A stretch of 64,000 bases of DNA, taken from contig OX104124.1 of the NCBI GenBank assembly GCA_944474755.1, positions 43,229,342 to 43,293,341 of the forward strand. Direction: 5' to 3'. The notes below the pieces were generated by a model. The model made no database searches. It was given only the letters and a program-made list of their open reading frames with translations, and was not told where the DNA came from. The DNA is from Limnoperna fortunei (lineage: Eukaryota; Mollusca; Bivalvia; Mytilida; Modiolidae). The number at the start of each line of letters is the position of its first letter. The first letter of the stretch is position 1. Shown one piece after another: positions 1-11,129 of this stretch. A program made the translations under genes and the position numbers.

Positions 1-1275
1 TATGGAAGACAGACGGAAAAACGAAATATTACATTTTTAAATCTTTACCTTTTGGGTTATGTTTAGCATATTACATTTTTACTAAAATTGTTCTACTGTT
101 GGTTGAATTTTGGCGTAGTAAAGTTAACAGTGTTACAAAATTTTAGTGTAGTTGGACGATGGCTAGGTTTTGAAGATACAGAAGAAATGTGTCTGAGAGT
201 TTCCAAAGAGGTTTTGTCTGACTAGCTGTCTCCAGGGTGTTACAAAATTGTGAAAAAATTGTATGGAAGCCTCAAAAAAGTTTAGACTGGCGTGGCTTTG
301 TTTGGCCCTTCGACAAGAGTATTTCAAGTGTACCTGATAACAAACGTCAGGATGTATGGAAGTTTATTATGCTAGTTAAGGACAATTAAGATAATATTAC
401 CGCTAGAAAAGTTGCAAATATTGGCAAAATTATTGCACTTTCGCCTGCATTAGGAAACATATGTAGAATTATGTCTAGGCATTTACATCATGCTGTAAGT
501 GAGCGAATCTATTGGGATTCAAAAATTATGTTAGACATTATGGCTGTAAAAGAAATTTGGCATTCTTCTCTATAAAATCTTTACCAAATTGTTTACTTGC
601 CCCTATATAGAGACTTCCTGAGAAGGTAGCTAATACCGATGAAAGTTCTTACACTGGCGAGGGTTACGTTGTACATTTTTCTGATAAGATTGCACATCGG
701 ATGTGGACAGCTAAAGAAAAGCTTATAAGTTTAACTTGGAGAGAGCTTAAAGTGGGGATTTTGACTCCAGGAACTTTTTCCGTGCATTTTAACAATAAAT
801 GTGTTTACTTATAATCAAAATGTAGCCCATATGGCGGACGTTGGTAGCATGAAACATTATTTCCACAAGTTAGATATGGACGTTTTTTGTATCTGTGTTG
901 AGAATTCAGTTTGACTAAAAATAGATTAAATACCACGGACTTTAAAAACTACAGCAGATGACGACAGTAGAATATTTTATTTTAACGATTGGTCTGTATC
1001 GCACATAATTTTTCGTTATTTTCATAAGGTTAGTATTGATCGTTTTATTAAAATTATTAATAAAAAACTGCCGAGATATAACTCAATTGTTTTATCCTTC
1101 AACTGAAGGTGTTGATACCCTCACATTTATTTGTTCATATGACAATAACTGCTTGTGTTATTAATAACTCACAATATTAAACATATTCAGTTATATGGAG
1201 CCAAAAGTACTTTAGTAATACCTAAATAGAAATCGGCAAATGTATTTTACCATTGTCAGTTTCATGTCACACCGG
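1..1275 (+). pseudogene. Decayed YR (DIRS/Ngaro-like) retrotransposon: RT and RNase H part, 5' end outside window
   Basis: Conceptual translation across several frameshifts and stops shows the end of a reverse transcriptase: an LPFGLCLAYYIFTK-like block at about 20-85, a FWR block at 105-120, and an LDDG catalytic remnant at about 155-165 whose preceding Tyr is now a stop. A WKPQKSLDWRGFVWPF-like segment follows at about 264-315. From about 395 comes the RNase H entry segment (ARKVANIGKIIALSPALGNI), and from about 925-1240 the blocks ADDDSRIFYFNDWS, STEGVDTLTF and GAKSTLVIP. This block order is known from tyrosine-recombinase retroelements of marine invertebrates. The matching recombinase lies downstream at 2245-3637 on the same strand. 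Both are inactive. Assignment to DIRS rather than Ngaro is uncertain because the 5' terminus is outside the window. Confidence 0.72.
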
Positions 1276-1277
1276 AA

Positions 1278-1345
1278 TTGACTTGTTCTTTATTTAGTTT
1301 TGTACAGTTTATTGACTGGTTCTTTATTGAGTATTGTGCAGTTTA
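1278..1345. repeat. Two-copy tandem duplication, 34-bp unit
   Basis: Units 1278-1311 and 1312-1345 differ at a few bases (both read TTGACT.GTTCTTTATT, then TG.ACAGTTTA or a close variant). It lies just after the recognisable RNase H region of the decayed retrotransposon and looks like a local slippage duplication. Confidence 0.75.
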
Positions 1346-1639
1346 TTGACTAATTTTTATCGGTTAAGTTGAAAATTGTATTGAGTATGAAATCCTTTCT
1401 GATGTTTGTCAATAAGGGTTCTGCAGAGAACTAAGCGTTCAGTAGTGATAGATTTAATTTTAATGTACTTTTACTGAAACTTGCCGCTGGAAACTTTTGA
1501 TACAATTTGAGCCATAAAAATATTGAGGACCTTGCAGCGTTTTGTTATAATATGTGACTGTATATTGAACCGTGTATGTGTACTTGTATTTGGCTGACCT
1601 GGCCGCTTTTGTTTCACGCTCCCGACCACGATTTTATTA

Positions 1640-2170
1640 CTGTAATTCAGAAATGTTTGCGATGTTTTTATTATTGCGAATAATGCGATTGTTCTGTGAT
1701 CGCAATAGTTAAACCTCGCAATTCTACTTTCGTTTATCTATTGACAAAATTACTCAACCCAGCATCCATACATAAACCAACTGTAAAGCGCTAACATAGC
1801 CATTTAATTTGAATACAGTAATTAATTTTACAAAATAAAATTGATTTTTCTTTGATGTAACAGTTGTAGTACCGACGCTGAACCTCAATATACACACAAA
1901 TCATCTTATTATTAAAGACACGTGAAAAGTGTTTCTGGTCTTCATAAGGTAAATCATTTTAGAAAATGAAATGTGTATTCCGTTTGATGTAAAGCAATTA
2001 TTTACAGACGACAAAGATTTAACAAAAAAAACCTGACAAATTTCTGAGTAAAAAAACCTTGTCATTACATTTTTGCTACCTCAGCCGATCGCAAAAATAT
2101 GAACTCGCATTTTTTGAGGGGGTCCCCGAATCGCAATAATAAATGCACGCAATAATTTCCAAATTTACAG
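1640..2170. mobile_element. MITE-like element with about 40-bp inverted ends and TA target duplication
   Basis: The 5' end (CTGTAATTCAGAAATG, then TTTTTATTATTGCGA) and the reverse complement of the 3' end (CTGTAAATTTGGAAAT, then ATTTATTATTGCGA) match over about 40 bp with roughly three quarters identity and one small indel. The dinucleotide TA flanks both ends (1638-1639 and 2171-2172), as expected for Tc1/mariner/pogo-type insertion. There is no transposase inside, and the 531-bp length suits a MITE. It sits between the RNase H and recombinase parts of the YR retroelement, so it entered that element or its spacer. The superfamily is inferred from the TA only. Confidence 0.6.
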
Positions 2171-2244
2171 TATTTAGACTGGAAAGACATTAACAGGCTT
2201 TAACACATACCTGGTTTACACAAGTTGCATTTGCTGTCATTGAT

Positions 2245-3637
2245 ATGGCGAAAAGAAGCAAATCGGATTCTACAAACAAGAAGTATGGTTTGTATTTTGC
2301 AAAATTAAAAAATTGGTTCAGACGGTACAGTTTTTCATATCTGCCTGCAGATGTATCTCACTGATTTGATTGTATCAGTTTGTTTTATTTCCGTACTTAA
2401 TTCTAATATCAATGTGATCAATCATTATCATTAGCCATTTTCTTATCAAAACTCTTGTCACAATTCGCTTGTCAAAACTGTGCTAGAAGGAGTAAAAGAA
2501 TTCTTGCAAAACCAGTAAAAACATAGAACCAATCACGGCGGATATTATTACACAACTCTTTTACTTATCTCAGGATAAATCAATTTTGTCCAATTGAAGG
2601 ACCCTTTGCATTTTAATTGCCAAATATAAGAATGAATGGATATAACTTTTTACGATACCATTTTAAAATAGGGTTCGCTGAAGCAAGACTAATATTTGTA
2701 GGAAGTGCAATAATGATAACCGAAACAAGCACTCCAACTTGATATGTTTAATTTTAAAGTGGTATTGCCATTTAGCAATGCTAAACCGGCATTATTCTGA
2801 AGATATTTTTCGTTCTTTACAATTCATAACGGTACTCTATGTTTGAGTAAGTATAATAAACCCTTATCATATACTCGAGGTAGGAAAATTCTTCTTGACG
2901 CTTTGAGTACAGTAGGTTTTGATCGAAAGGCATTAGGTTTGTATTGTTTACGATTGATTAATTGATTGATTAATGGTGTTTAACGCCCTAGCAGCAATAT
3001 TTCAGCTATATTCAGGCGATGAACATGAAATGGATGATAAAATGAACATGAAATGATGATGAATGAAAATGGGATGGGAAACAAGGAAAAATAGGGGTAA
3101 CGGATTTTAGACTGCCACTGGCAAATGGGAGGATGGATAGGGTCGGGCAATTTAGCCTCCTGTAGCGGGATCGAAATCCCTACTCATAGCGAATACTACA
3201 GCAGCGTTCTTTAACGTGCGAGGAACGTGGCATTTTTCCCAACACGGTGCACTAATATGGTTTGCGGTCAGGTTTTTCGTATTATGGCCTGACAACCCCA
3301 GCTTGCCAGGGGTACCCCATTCAACCACCTGGGGCACACATCCCAGTCGGTCTTCAGGCAAACCGACCTGACACGCCGGTCAGGGTACTGGGCGCTATTT
3401 AGTCGCCTTTTACGACAAGCTAGCGCGACTGCGGTCTATTCTTTTAGCCACCCGGATCCCGCACGGGGCTATGTTTACGAAGTGGGGGAGCAACCCAGGC
3501 TGCAAAGAATTGTGTTTCGGGTAAATTTTTCCAAGTTCATTGTCGTTGGCGTTCGGAAAATGCCATAGACAGATATGTGAAAGACAGTCTGGATAAAAAC
3601 TTTCTGTCTTGGCATTTCTTAGATTTTTCGTATTAAG
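2245..3637 (+). pseudogene. Decayed tyrosine recombinase of the YR retrotransposon, split by a SINE
   Basis: The ATG at 2245 opens an N-terminal DNA-binding segment (AKRSKSDSTNKKYGLYFAKL). After frameshifts come RSKRILAKPVKT and EPITADIITQLF (about 2490-2570), LRTLCILI (about 2600), KWYCHLAMLNRHYSEDIFRS (about 2755-2820) and NKPLSYTRGRKILLDALSTV (about 2855-2915). The frame ends in YCLR at 2953 where a SINE begins, and resumes after the SINE at 3481 with SGGATQAAKNCV, VHCRWRSENAIDRYVKDS. Joining the flanks and counting the target duplication once gives the recombinase motif order HxxR ... HxxW ... Y, with the first His changed to Tyr. The enzyme would have integrated circular retrotransposon DNA. 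It is now dead. Confidence 0.75.
2954..3471 (-). mobile_element. SINE-like retroposon inserted in the recombinase, 9-bp TSD
   Basis: The perfect duplication TGTTTACGA flanks it at 2945-2953 and 3472-3480. Read on the minus strand it starts AGCCCCGTGCGGGATCCGGG, has a GC-rich body unlike its surroundings, and ends with the tail GAATATAGCTGAAATATTGC plus GGCGTTAAACACC and a TTGA/TTAA-rich end. Its tail resembles those of the elements at 9786, 12704 and 20307, which suggests mobilisation by one LINE family. It carries no protein gene; the open frames across it are chance. Confidence 0.8.
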
Positions 3638-4178
3638 CTTAGTATAGAAATGAAATGTTTTATGTTTGGTTGAACCAGTAAAAAAGAACATAAATAATTT
3701 TCGTTACAAGACTAAATATACCGGCTGTGCGAAGTAAATTTGCATGGGTGTATCCACTCCTCACATATAGCGGTAAACTTAATCAATCCACGGTTTGCAT
3801 TCACCCAGTCAACACGCTTTTACATAACTTTTGCGTGAGCTCGACCTCAGCGTTTTATTTTATGTGTCATTTCAACGCTATCAAATATGTTCGTTTAAGT
3901 AATCCAGTTTTTTTCTACATTTACACTGTTCAACATACATAATTGTATTTTACATTGTGTGTTGATGATACAATTTTGTATTTTGTAGATGGTACAGGCT
4001 GTTGTCATATCGAACTGCGTGTTATAAGGACATTTTGTGGGTCAACACCTCCCATGTTCAATTGTGATATTTTCACATGTTGTATTATTTAATGACTGGG
4101 TGTTGCAAACCTGCATTCCAAGATTTACTGAGTTTTGTCTTATTAAACCCAGTATAGAACAGAAATGTTTTATGTTCC
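3621..4178. repeat. Diverged about 50-bp direct repeats, 0.5 kb apart, at the 3' side of the YR element
   Basis: Copy one at 3621-3669 and copy two at about 4129-4178 share TATTAA, AGTATAGAA and GAAATGTTTTATGTT in order. They start at the end of the recombinase frame. Ngaro/PAT-type elements carry split direct repeats (A1-genes-B1-A2-B2), so this pair might be B1/B2 with A2 between, but A1 would lie outside the window and this cannot be tested here. It may also be chance or a local duplication. Confidence 0.35.
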
Positions 4179-4850
4179 TGTGAAAAAAACACAAAGAACG
4201 TCAAAAAAAGGACGTCAGTCAAAAAGTGACCTATAAAGTGTAAAAAAGCAGTATGCTAAATTTTAGAGTAGTGTGGTGTTATTTTAGTATTTACAATTAT
4301 TTAATAAATAAGAAGTACAATTTATTCTTGTTGGTGTTTTGTTTGTGGTGAATGTTTATCAGTAGAAAGTAGCTGCAAGATACACTTATTTTAAAATCGG
4401 AAAGAAAGTTTTCTTAAATTTATCTGAGGAAATATGTACTTAAACGTACACGTACACGTTCTACAGCATATTTTAACACATAGCGACCACTAGCATGTTG
4501 TAAGAGTTTTGTAGAAATGTTTGGTTGCTACGACAGATAACCTTGAAACACAGTTCAATCACTATAAGAGTTGAATGTTTTTTAACATTATAATTTAAAA
4601 GCCACCACAATTGTTGATTTCGGCAATATCATAATTAATGCTTGTACATCCAGATTATTAACAACACTCCCTTTAAGACAACAAAATATCAGTCTTTTGA
4701 ACACAGGGTAAACAACCACAGATGAGAGAAAATTAGACCCTATATTGACTGATGGACTAAACTTAGAAAATTAACTAGACGTCATGCCACTTTCGTGGAT
4801 GATCGCATATTCTTACAGGTTATCAACCGATTTTAATTCCTATTACTCTT
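3680..4850. other. AT-rich spacer between the YR element and the IAP gene
   Basis: Apart from the repeat copy at 4129-4178 I see no coding frame with recognisable motifs. The 71-residue open frame at 3727-3942 has no domain and no supporting splice sites. Confidence 0.5.
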
Positions 4851-4852
4851 AA

Positions 4853-4858
4853 TTTAAT
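4853..4858 (-). terminator. Candidate poly(A) signal of the IAP gene
   Basis: ATTAAA on the minus strand, about 46 nt after the IAP stop codon. This is a common variant of AATAAA. No cleavage site can be proven from sequence alone. Confidence 0.4.
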
Positions 4859-4903
4859 ACAAAATGGTGAAATGTCTTCTTTTATCCGAGGCAATTTTAA
4901 AAG

Positions 4904-7900
4904 CTATTTTATTTTTGGTTTATTGACTGTTCCGTTGATAAGCTTGCTACATGTGGGGCATTTCCGCAAGGTAGGTGCACAGTCCGAGCAACACACCATA
5001 TGACCACAAGGAAGAAACGTTATTGTGGCATCAACATCAAGACAGATTTTGCATAATCTCTGCTCCCGTAATTGTCTGTTTTCTTCTAATAGCACTGCTA
5101 TTAAGGTGTCTATAAATGAAAATATACTGTCATGCATACATATATTTAAAAATAGTGCAAGCTCTGTATGAATTGTATAAAGTTTTCATTTCTAAATTGA
5201 CATTTGTATCAACATAAATCAGACAAATAACAAAAAACTGGAAGAACAGCAAGAGCCAAATGTCAAGAAACGATTACAAACCCGTAATAAAACAATTATA
5301 AACAACGCGAAACAAAAACAGGAAGAGACTAATAACTCAAATCCTACAAAAATTATGGGTACGATCCGGACGAGTAAGCTGTACATGTCTCTAATTACAC
5401 CCCTCTTAAATTACTCAAATTATACATTTTCTGGTTAAGGAAACATTAAAATCAAGGAAGAGGAAAGACTAGATATGAAATGATATACAAATGTCTGATC
5501 AGATCTGAGCAATGGATTTACCACAACGATCAATTAAGTCATGTTGACAGTCATAGAACTTCTGAAGCGATAACATCCTCTAGGTACAACAAAGCCTTTG
5601 GTTGACTACTGTAGTAGTCAACAGCAGTGACCGGGCTAGAAAATCGGAATACAGATAGCTGGATCTAGAATAATGTATAAGGTGTGAGATGTACATACAA
5701 AACGTCGGAGCTGATGGAATGTTGCTATCGATGAACGGGGAAATTGACAAAAGTAGATCCACAAACTTTTTTGCATTTATGGGGTTTAAGCTCGTTTTGG
5801 TAGATTTTATGCTTATGTTCACCGAATTAACCATTGTGAAGGGACAAGATGTCAAAATTATAGCGGAAATTTTCGTTGACAGCGTTATAAGAGTACAAAC
5901 GCGGTTCTGCATGAATAGGAGCAGAATAAGTACACATTGGTATGTTTAAAAACGCATCCTCCTAACAAATATGTTGTCACTTAAAAAATCTTTAACATTT
6001 GACAGATTTTATCTCATCTGTATTGATCTAAAATATAGCAATTTAACAATACAATATATACTACTTTATTAACTTGCTGATTAGAAATCAAGGAAATAAT
6101 GGAAAGAATCACATGACGTTATTTGTCACACAACCGGAGCAAAACAAGACCCAAAGAGATCACAAGAACGTTTTTAGTTTAGAGTTTATTTAATTAAATT
6201 CTAGGAAGTTGGTATCATTTTTGCACTACGAAACAGGCTTAAGTCTGCATAATTATAATTTTTATAAATTGCGATTTCTTTAGTTGTTTGCCATTTTTAG
6301 TATTGTGAATCTTGCGTCAATGATTCAATTAATATTAAATTTTCTTTTATCATTTACATTTTGTAACCCGGATCCATAACATGTTATTTCTGTCTAAAGT
6401 TTAATGTAAGGAAATAAACAGAAAGTGCATAAATTTTACCGTTTAAATGATCATCTGTGTTAACATTAAGCGACACATTATCTTCTTTGAGAACCTGCAT
6501 TAAGTCTACAGCTGAAATGTTCCTTATACCTAAAAAAATATTTTAATTCAATATTAAAATATCAATTGGAATGTTCCAATAAAAGCGAATTTAACTGATG
6601 GTATTCTTTCCAAAAGCATAAAAAATCAAAAAAAATATTTTAAAAAATATAAACAAATATCGGTATTTAATTCTAGGGAATACCTTGTTTTTAACATCTG
6701 CGATTGACTGTAATTAATACCAATATTAGACATACCATATTTTATAAATTTACACAAAAGGGGGCCGTTCAAAGTTCGTAGATACTTTGTCAAATATTGA
6801 TCAGTTAACACTGTCTTTCCGGTTCTAGTCTTAGTTGTTTGTTTAATCACCACATAGCCCAAAACGTTGCAATCACAACAATAAGTTTACTCATTCTAAT
6901 TAGTAGCACACACTTATTGGAAAAAAAACAACAAACATTGTTTTCAAAAGTCGAAAGACAATATGGTTAAATGTTTATATTCAATAATTTATTAAAATTA
7001 TTATATTTAAACAATTACTATATATTTTACTCATTTTAATTTTAGAATTTAAACTAAGATTTCCTCTCGCAACTTTAAATGAATGTTTACATAATTTATA
7101 TTCTAATATCAAGTTTTATTTATTACCTTGTGATCTTTCATTGATCCTTTGCAATGCATTAAGAACTTGGTTAGTTGTAAAACCCATTCCTAAAACACTC
7201 CTTGCAGCTACACTGTTGATCTGATTGTCGATGTCATTCTGTGAATTTCCCTGACTAAATATTGTTACATTATGTGGCAGATTTGAATTTGAAAATGATG
7301 GTTCTGAGCTTTCCTCCTTCAAAAAACCATATAAAATAATAATTTATGCATTAATTGAAAAGCTTTTAAAGCAGAAACGTTACAGAAAACACAATAAATA
7401 AGATAATTCAATGTCAATAAAAATTTAAACTCATATACATGAATATTCGTGTAAATTACCAACGTTTGACATTTTTTCCATTTGTTATAATTAGTAAAAC
7501 GGTCACAAATCAAGTCATATTTAATATGAAATGCAATGATTTAGTGTTATTGTTATAACACCTCTTTCGTCCATTTTTAGCTATATTTTGCTTTCCAGTT
7601 TTTATTAAGAAGAAAGATTACTCGGAGTAAAGTTAAATAGTTTTATTAATTTCTTGAAAATACTTGAATATACAACAGTTTTTAGTGTTTAATGTACACA
7701 TCTTTTAAAGTTGTTTTTGCGTCGTGTACACATACGCATACACTTAAATTATCAACATCAAAGTTTTAATACACAAATATTATTCAAAAACAAAATACCA
7801 TTTCCTCTTGTCTTTGCAATACCGCAATGATAAATTTTTCCCCTTTACTCTGTTTAACATATTCACATTGTGGAAACCATCGTGCATGTTCTACCCACGG

Positions 7901-8944
7901 GTCATTACTTCCTTCCCAGTTTCTCAGTATTCCTCCACAAAAGAAACATGTTGTATAGTCACTGTATCCAGTATATAAAAATCCAGCCAACGCCATCTGT
8001 TGAGGTGTTAGGTCTAAGTATGATGGCCATCCTTGGTATGAACGTACACGTACTTGAAGTGATGCGTAAGTTGGGTACTTCGGCTTTTTAACGTTGATCC
8101 CAAGTGAAACAGAGTCGTGCTTTAGTTGACATTGGTTTGAATCTGAAAATTGTTCAATTCCATAGAATTTAGTCTGGACAACGTTATTCGTCAAAGCTTG
8201 TGCGCGCGTTGATGTGATCTCGGGTTGTTCATTTGCCACAGATGTTCTATGTGAAAAGCTATTGACACTATTTGTTGATGCCGCTACCACAGGTTCGTTA
8301 TGAACACTTCTAGTAAGAGTCAATGCTTCGCTTGTATTTTCTGAATTTCTGTGTAACTGAACTGTGCTTGACATTGGATCAAGCTGTAGATGTCTTTCTC
8401 TGTTCATTGTAGTTTCATAATCATAAGTGGTAACAAGAGTACAGAATGGCGAAATTCTCTTGTGAACAGCTATTGGATCATCTCCGGAAATCCAATCACG
8501 GTAGATAACTCCACAAGAATAACACTTTGTTTCCTTTCCGCGTCCTGTGTGGTAAAATCCATTTTTAGCTAATCGTATGACGCTAATATGTATGTCCGTA
8601 GGAAAAGTACAAAATGAAGACACTCGTAACAACTCTAAAGACATTGTGATCTCAACTTCAGGAGTTATACCTCTTGAATGTTGGTCAAAATAATCGTTTA
8701 TCGTGAACGGAAAAAGATCGGTAATAGACTCCGGAAAAACACGTAATCTTAGCAAGTCAACCATCACCACAGCCGTTGTTGGTGAATTGTGCAGACTATA
8801 TCGGAGGGTGTTTTTAGATTCATGCCTTGGTTCGTGTAACCCTATGTACTCCGTGTTGTCGATATTCCATGTATCAGAAGTGTCTAACCTTTCTATAATA
8901 GCTAAAAGTCTTTTAATTATTTTTTCTAATTCCAGCATATGCAT
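4904..8944 (-). CDS. Inhibitor of apoptosis protein (2 BIR + UBA-like + RING), 4 exons
   Basis: Exons 7799-8944, 7127-7316, 6440-6529 and 4904-5109 join in phase at GT-AG sites (donors GTATTT, GTAATA, GTAAAA; acceptors after TTGAAG, TTTTAG, TTATAG) and give 543 residues. BIR1 spans about residues 106-170 (zinc ligands C141, C144, H161, C168) and BIR2 about 293-362 (C333, C336, H353, C360), both CX2CX16HX6C. A UBA-like helix segment lies at about 415-460 (SVLGMGFTTNQVLNALQRIN, then AVDLMQVL). The C-terminal RING has C495, C498, C510, H512, C516, C519, C526, C529. Such proteins bind caspases through BIR domains and ubiquitinate partners through the RING in the cytoplasm. The order matches cIAP/BIRC2-3-like proteins, with two BIRs instead of three. 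The ATG at 8944 follows an in-frame TGA; further 5' UTR exons are possible. No stop or frameshift is seen in the exons. Confidence 0.88.
5490..5905 (-). pseudogene. Reverse-transcriptase-type retroelement relic inside an IAP intron
   Basis: The minus-strand frame contains SPFIDSNIPSAPTFCMYISH, LIHYSRSSYLYSDFLARS and LLLTTTVVNQRL. After a frameshift it continues as LQKFYDCQHDLIDRCGKS. I recognise this block order (FPF..SNIP..P.YGVYISQLIRYSRA....DFL.R...L..KL..QG, then KFY.....L) as the C-terminal part of an abundant retroelement family in bivalves and other marine invertebrates, though I cannot name the clade. It lies between the RING exon and the UBA exon, in the same orientation as the gene, and is broken. 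The opposite-strand open frame here is a shadow. Confidence 0.55.
8680..8703. repeat. 24-bp sequence duplicated near the IAP start (copy 1, coding)
   Basis: An exact copy lies at 8958-8981, just upstream of the IAP start codon (GTTGGTCAAAATAATCG, then TTTATCG). This copy encodes part of the pre-BIR1 region around residue 85. The upstream copy is out of frame and non-coding. Confidence 0.85.
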
Positions 8945-8957
8945 TTTAACGTTTAAA

Positions 8958-8981
8958 GTTGGTCAAAATAATCGTTTATCG
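8958..8981. repeat. 24-bp sequence duplicated near the IAP start (copy 2, upstream)
   Basis: Identical to 8680-8703 and 14-37 bp upstream of the predicted IAP ATG. It supplies the in-frame TGA that limits the coding frame. It is probably a recent short templated insertion. Confidence 0.85.
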
Positions 8982-9773
8982 GGGTAGATCGTGACACCAT
9001 TAGTGTATCCACAGAATTCTCAGAAATAGATCCGATTCTTTGTTTCTTTGGTCTTATTGTTGATGTCTGTACCTACATTTTTGCTGGCAATTTTTAGAGT
9101 TTAAGTATATATACAGCAGTTGCTTGTAAAACTGAAAGACAGAGCGATAAGTAAAATATAATAGGCAAATATTGAACTTATAAAATATGGAAAAAGACAT
9201 AAGCAATAAGAAAATGTTGAGTTAAAAATTAAAATGAAAAGCTGTTCAAAGTCCTATCAATGACTAGGGAAATGGCAAATAATTAGACATATGTTTTTGT
9301 TTCAATTAATTACCATAAGGGAATAAGCTGCCCAAAAATAACAATAAATTTGTTCAAGTTTGCTTAAGAAGTTACGTAGAATAGTCGACAGAAAGGTAAT
9401 ATTTTATTTCTATCTGATTCAACATTACCAGGTGTTCCCTTTAACATGTTTAAATTGATTTCACAATTATTTCAGTGAAATTTTTTTGTGTGTGACAATA
9501 ATTAAAATACAGTTTTAAAAATAATAAACTTAAAAGATAAAAAAAATTTGAACATATATTCAAATTAAATTCAATCTTTTAATTTATAATACAGCGAATA
9601 CATTATTATTAAATCCCCCTTTTACTTTGTTCCATTCGGCCAATTTTTAAATGCATTTTCCTTTGCTTTTAATCATAAATATGCAAACAATATGTAAAAA
9701 TGGATGACCAGAAACAATTAAAAATTATAATTGAACAAATATTCTGAACAAAGTTTGTTAATATCAATAATTT
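8982..9773. other. AT-rich region upstream of the IAP gene
   Basis: No gene or clear repeat is seen. The IAP promoter or 5' UTR exons could lie here, but I find no distinct core promoter element. Confidence 0.4.
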
Positions 9774-9785
9774 ACTAAAAGCATG

Positions 9786-10047
9786 GGGGCCTCGGTGGTC
9801 GAGTGGTTAAGCTAGTTCGTCTACTATTGATCACGTGGTCTGTCAACACTGAGATTGCGTGTTTGAGCCTCACTGCGGGCAGGGTGCGTTTCGACTCCAG
9901 TCTTAATTGACAAGGATTGCCAGCTTTCTTACCAAAGATCGGGGGTTTTCTCCGGATACCCCGGCTTCCTTCTCCAATATACACTGGACGCAATGAAATT
10001 GCTTTAAAAATTGCTGAACGTTAAACAACATTGAAAGAACGAAACAA
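9786..10047 (+). mobile_element. tRNA-derived SINE, full length, 13-bp TSD
   Basis: ACTAAAAGCATGG flanks it at 9774-9786 and 10048-10060. The head GGGGCCTCGGTGGTCGAGTG contains a pol III A box (TGGTCGAGTGG) and a degraded B box (GTTTGAGCCTC). The body has the phrase CAATTAAGACTGGAGTCG on the opposite strand, and the tail reads AAAAATTGCTGAACGTTAAA. The minus-strand copy at 20307-20575 is the same family. It has no coding capacity. Confidence 0.85.
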
Positions 10048-10060
10048 ACTAAAAGCATGG

Positions 10061-10965
10061 AAAACATAAATATGATTAAAAATATCATTGGAATACATAT
10101 ATTGATACCTACAATTGTATGTGTATAACCGCAGACGTGGTATAAACCAACCCAAACCATTTATACCTCAAAATGACTCATCGGCCATTTCCATAAAATC
10201 ATAGCTACTACATGTGCGCTACTCCCTTACAAAATGCAACGTGTGTATATTTAGGCATCTGTTTTCAGTTGTAAACACATAATAAAAGCAAATGTCGTAA
10301 ATTATCATGTATATTTAAGATCACTAATATTCATCTAAAAGGCTTTTTCGAATAAACTATATTTATGTGAATCTGTTTAACGGATAAGTAAGTAAAGTTT
10401 CTATTTTAAATATTCACAGGTACTCGTGGACATTAAACCTCCTTTTTTAATTCTAGTGTTTACGTTTCTGACATTGTGCTTGTAGATTGATGTTTTGTAG
10501 TTTTACAGAGAGCACTCGACCAAAATATTGTCAGAAACTTGGTATTTTGTGGAAACTTATATTATTTCGATGGAAATTAATAGAACAAAGAACAATATAA
10601 GTTTAGGCCTTTAAAAGATATATGAGCGCCATCATTCATAAAAGGACCTTAGCAGTATTTAAAACGTTACGTTAAAACCAACGTCAAAAAACACGTTGAA
10701 AATAGTTATCGAACGCAAAATAAACAATATATTTTATAGTTGAGTACATTTCATTTGAAATATATTTTCATCGAAATTACATAATTTCATAGTCCTTTCA
10801 ATTTTGCTAATTTGAATAAAATATTTCATTTATTCAAATACGCATAGGCATCACACACAGAACTCAACATAACAGGCGTTAAGTTTTACTAAAAAAGATG
10901 AATTAGAAGAACATGTAACATGTCACATTGAAGGAGTCGTTGTCTAATATTAGCCTTGTCAAATT
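10061..10965. other. AT-rich spacer
   Basis: No gene, RNA gene or repeat recognised. Confidence 0.4.
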
Positions 10966-11129
10966 ATATACTTTCTCAAAAAAGAAACGCAACAGAAGAA
11001 CAATTATGTTTTACTTCATAAATTTTAATTATAAATTACAACAGAAATAAAACACACAGAACACTAACATGTGGAAGAAATTTTGCCAAAGATTTACTTT
11101 TACCAAAAATGTTAATTTTCCATCGGGAT

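Noticed and set aside
5689..5949. 86-residue plus-strand open frame in the IAP intron
   Set aside because: The opposite strand carries recognisable retroelement motifs, so this is a shadow.
9786..9870. Functional tRNA gene
   Set aside because: A and B boxes are present, but the cloverleaf is degraded and the unit continues into a SINE body with tail and target duplications.
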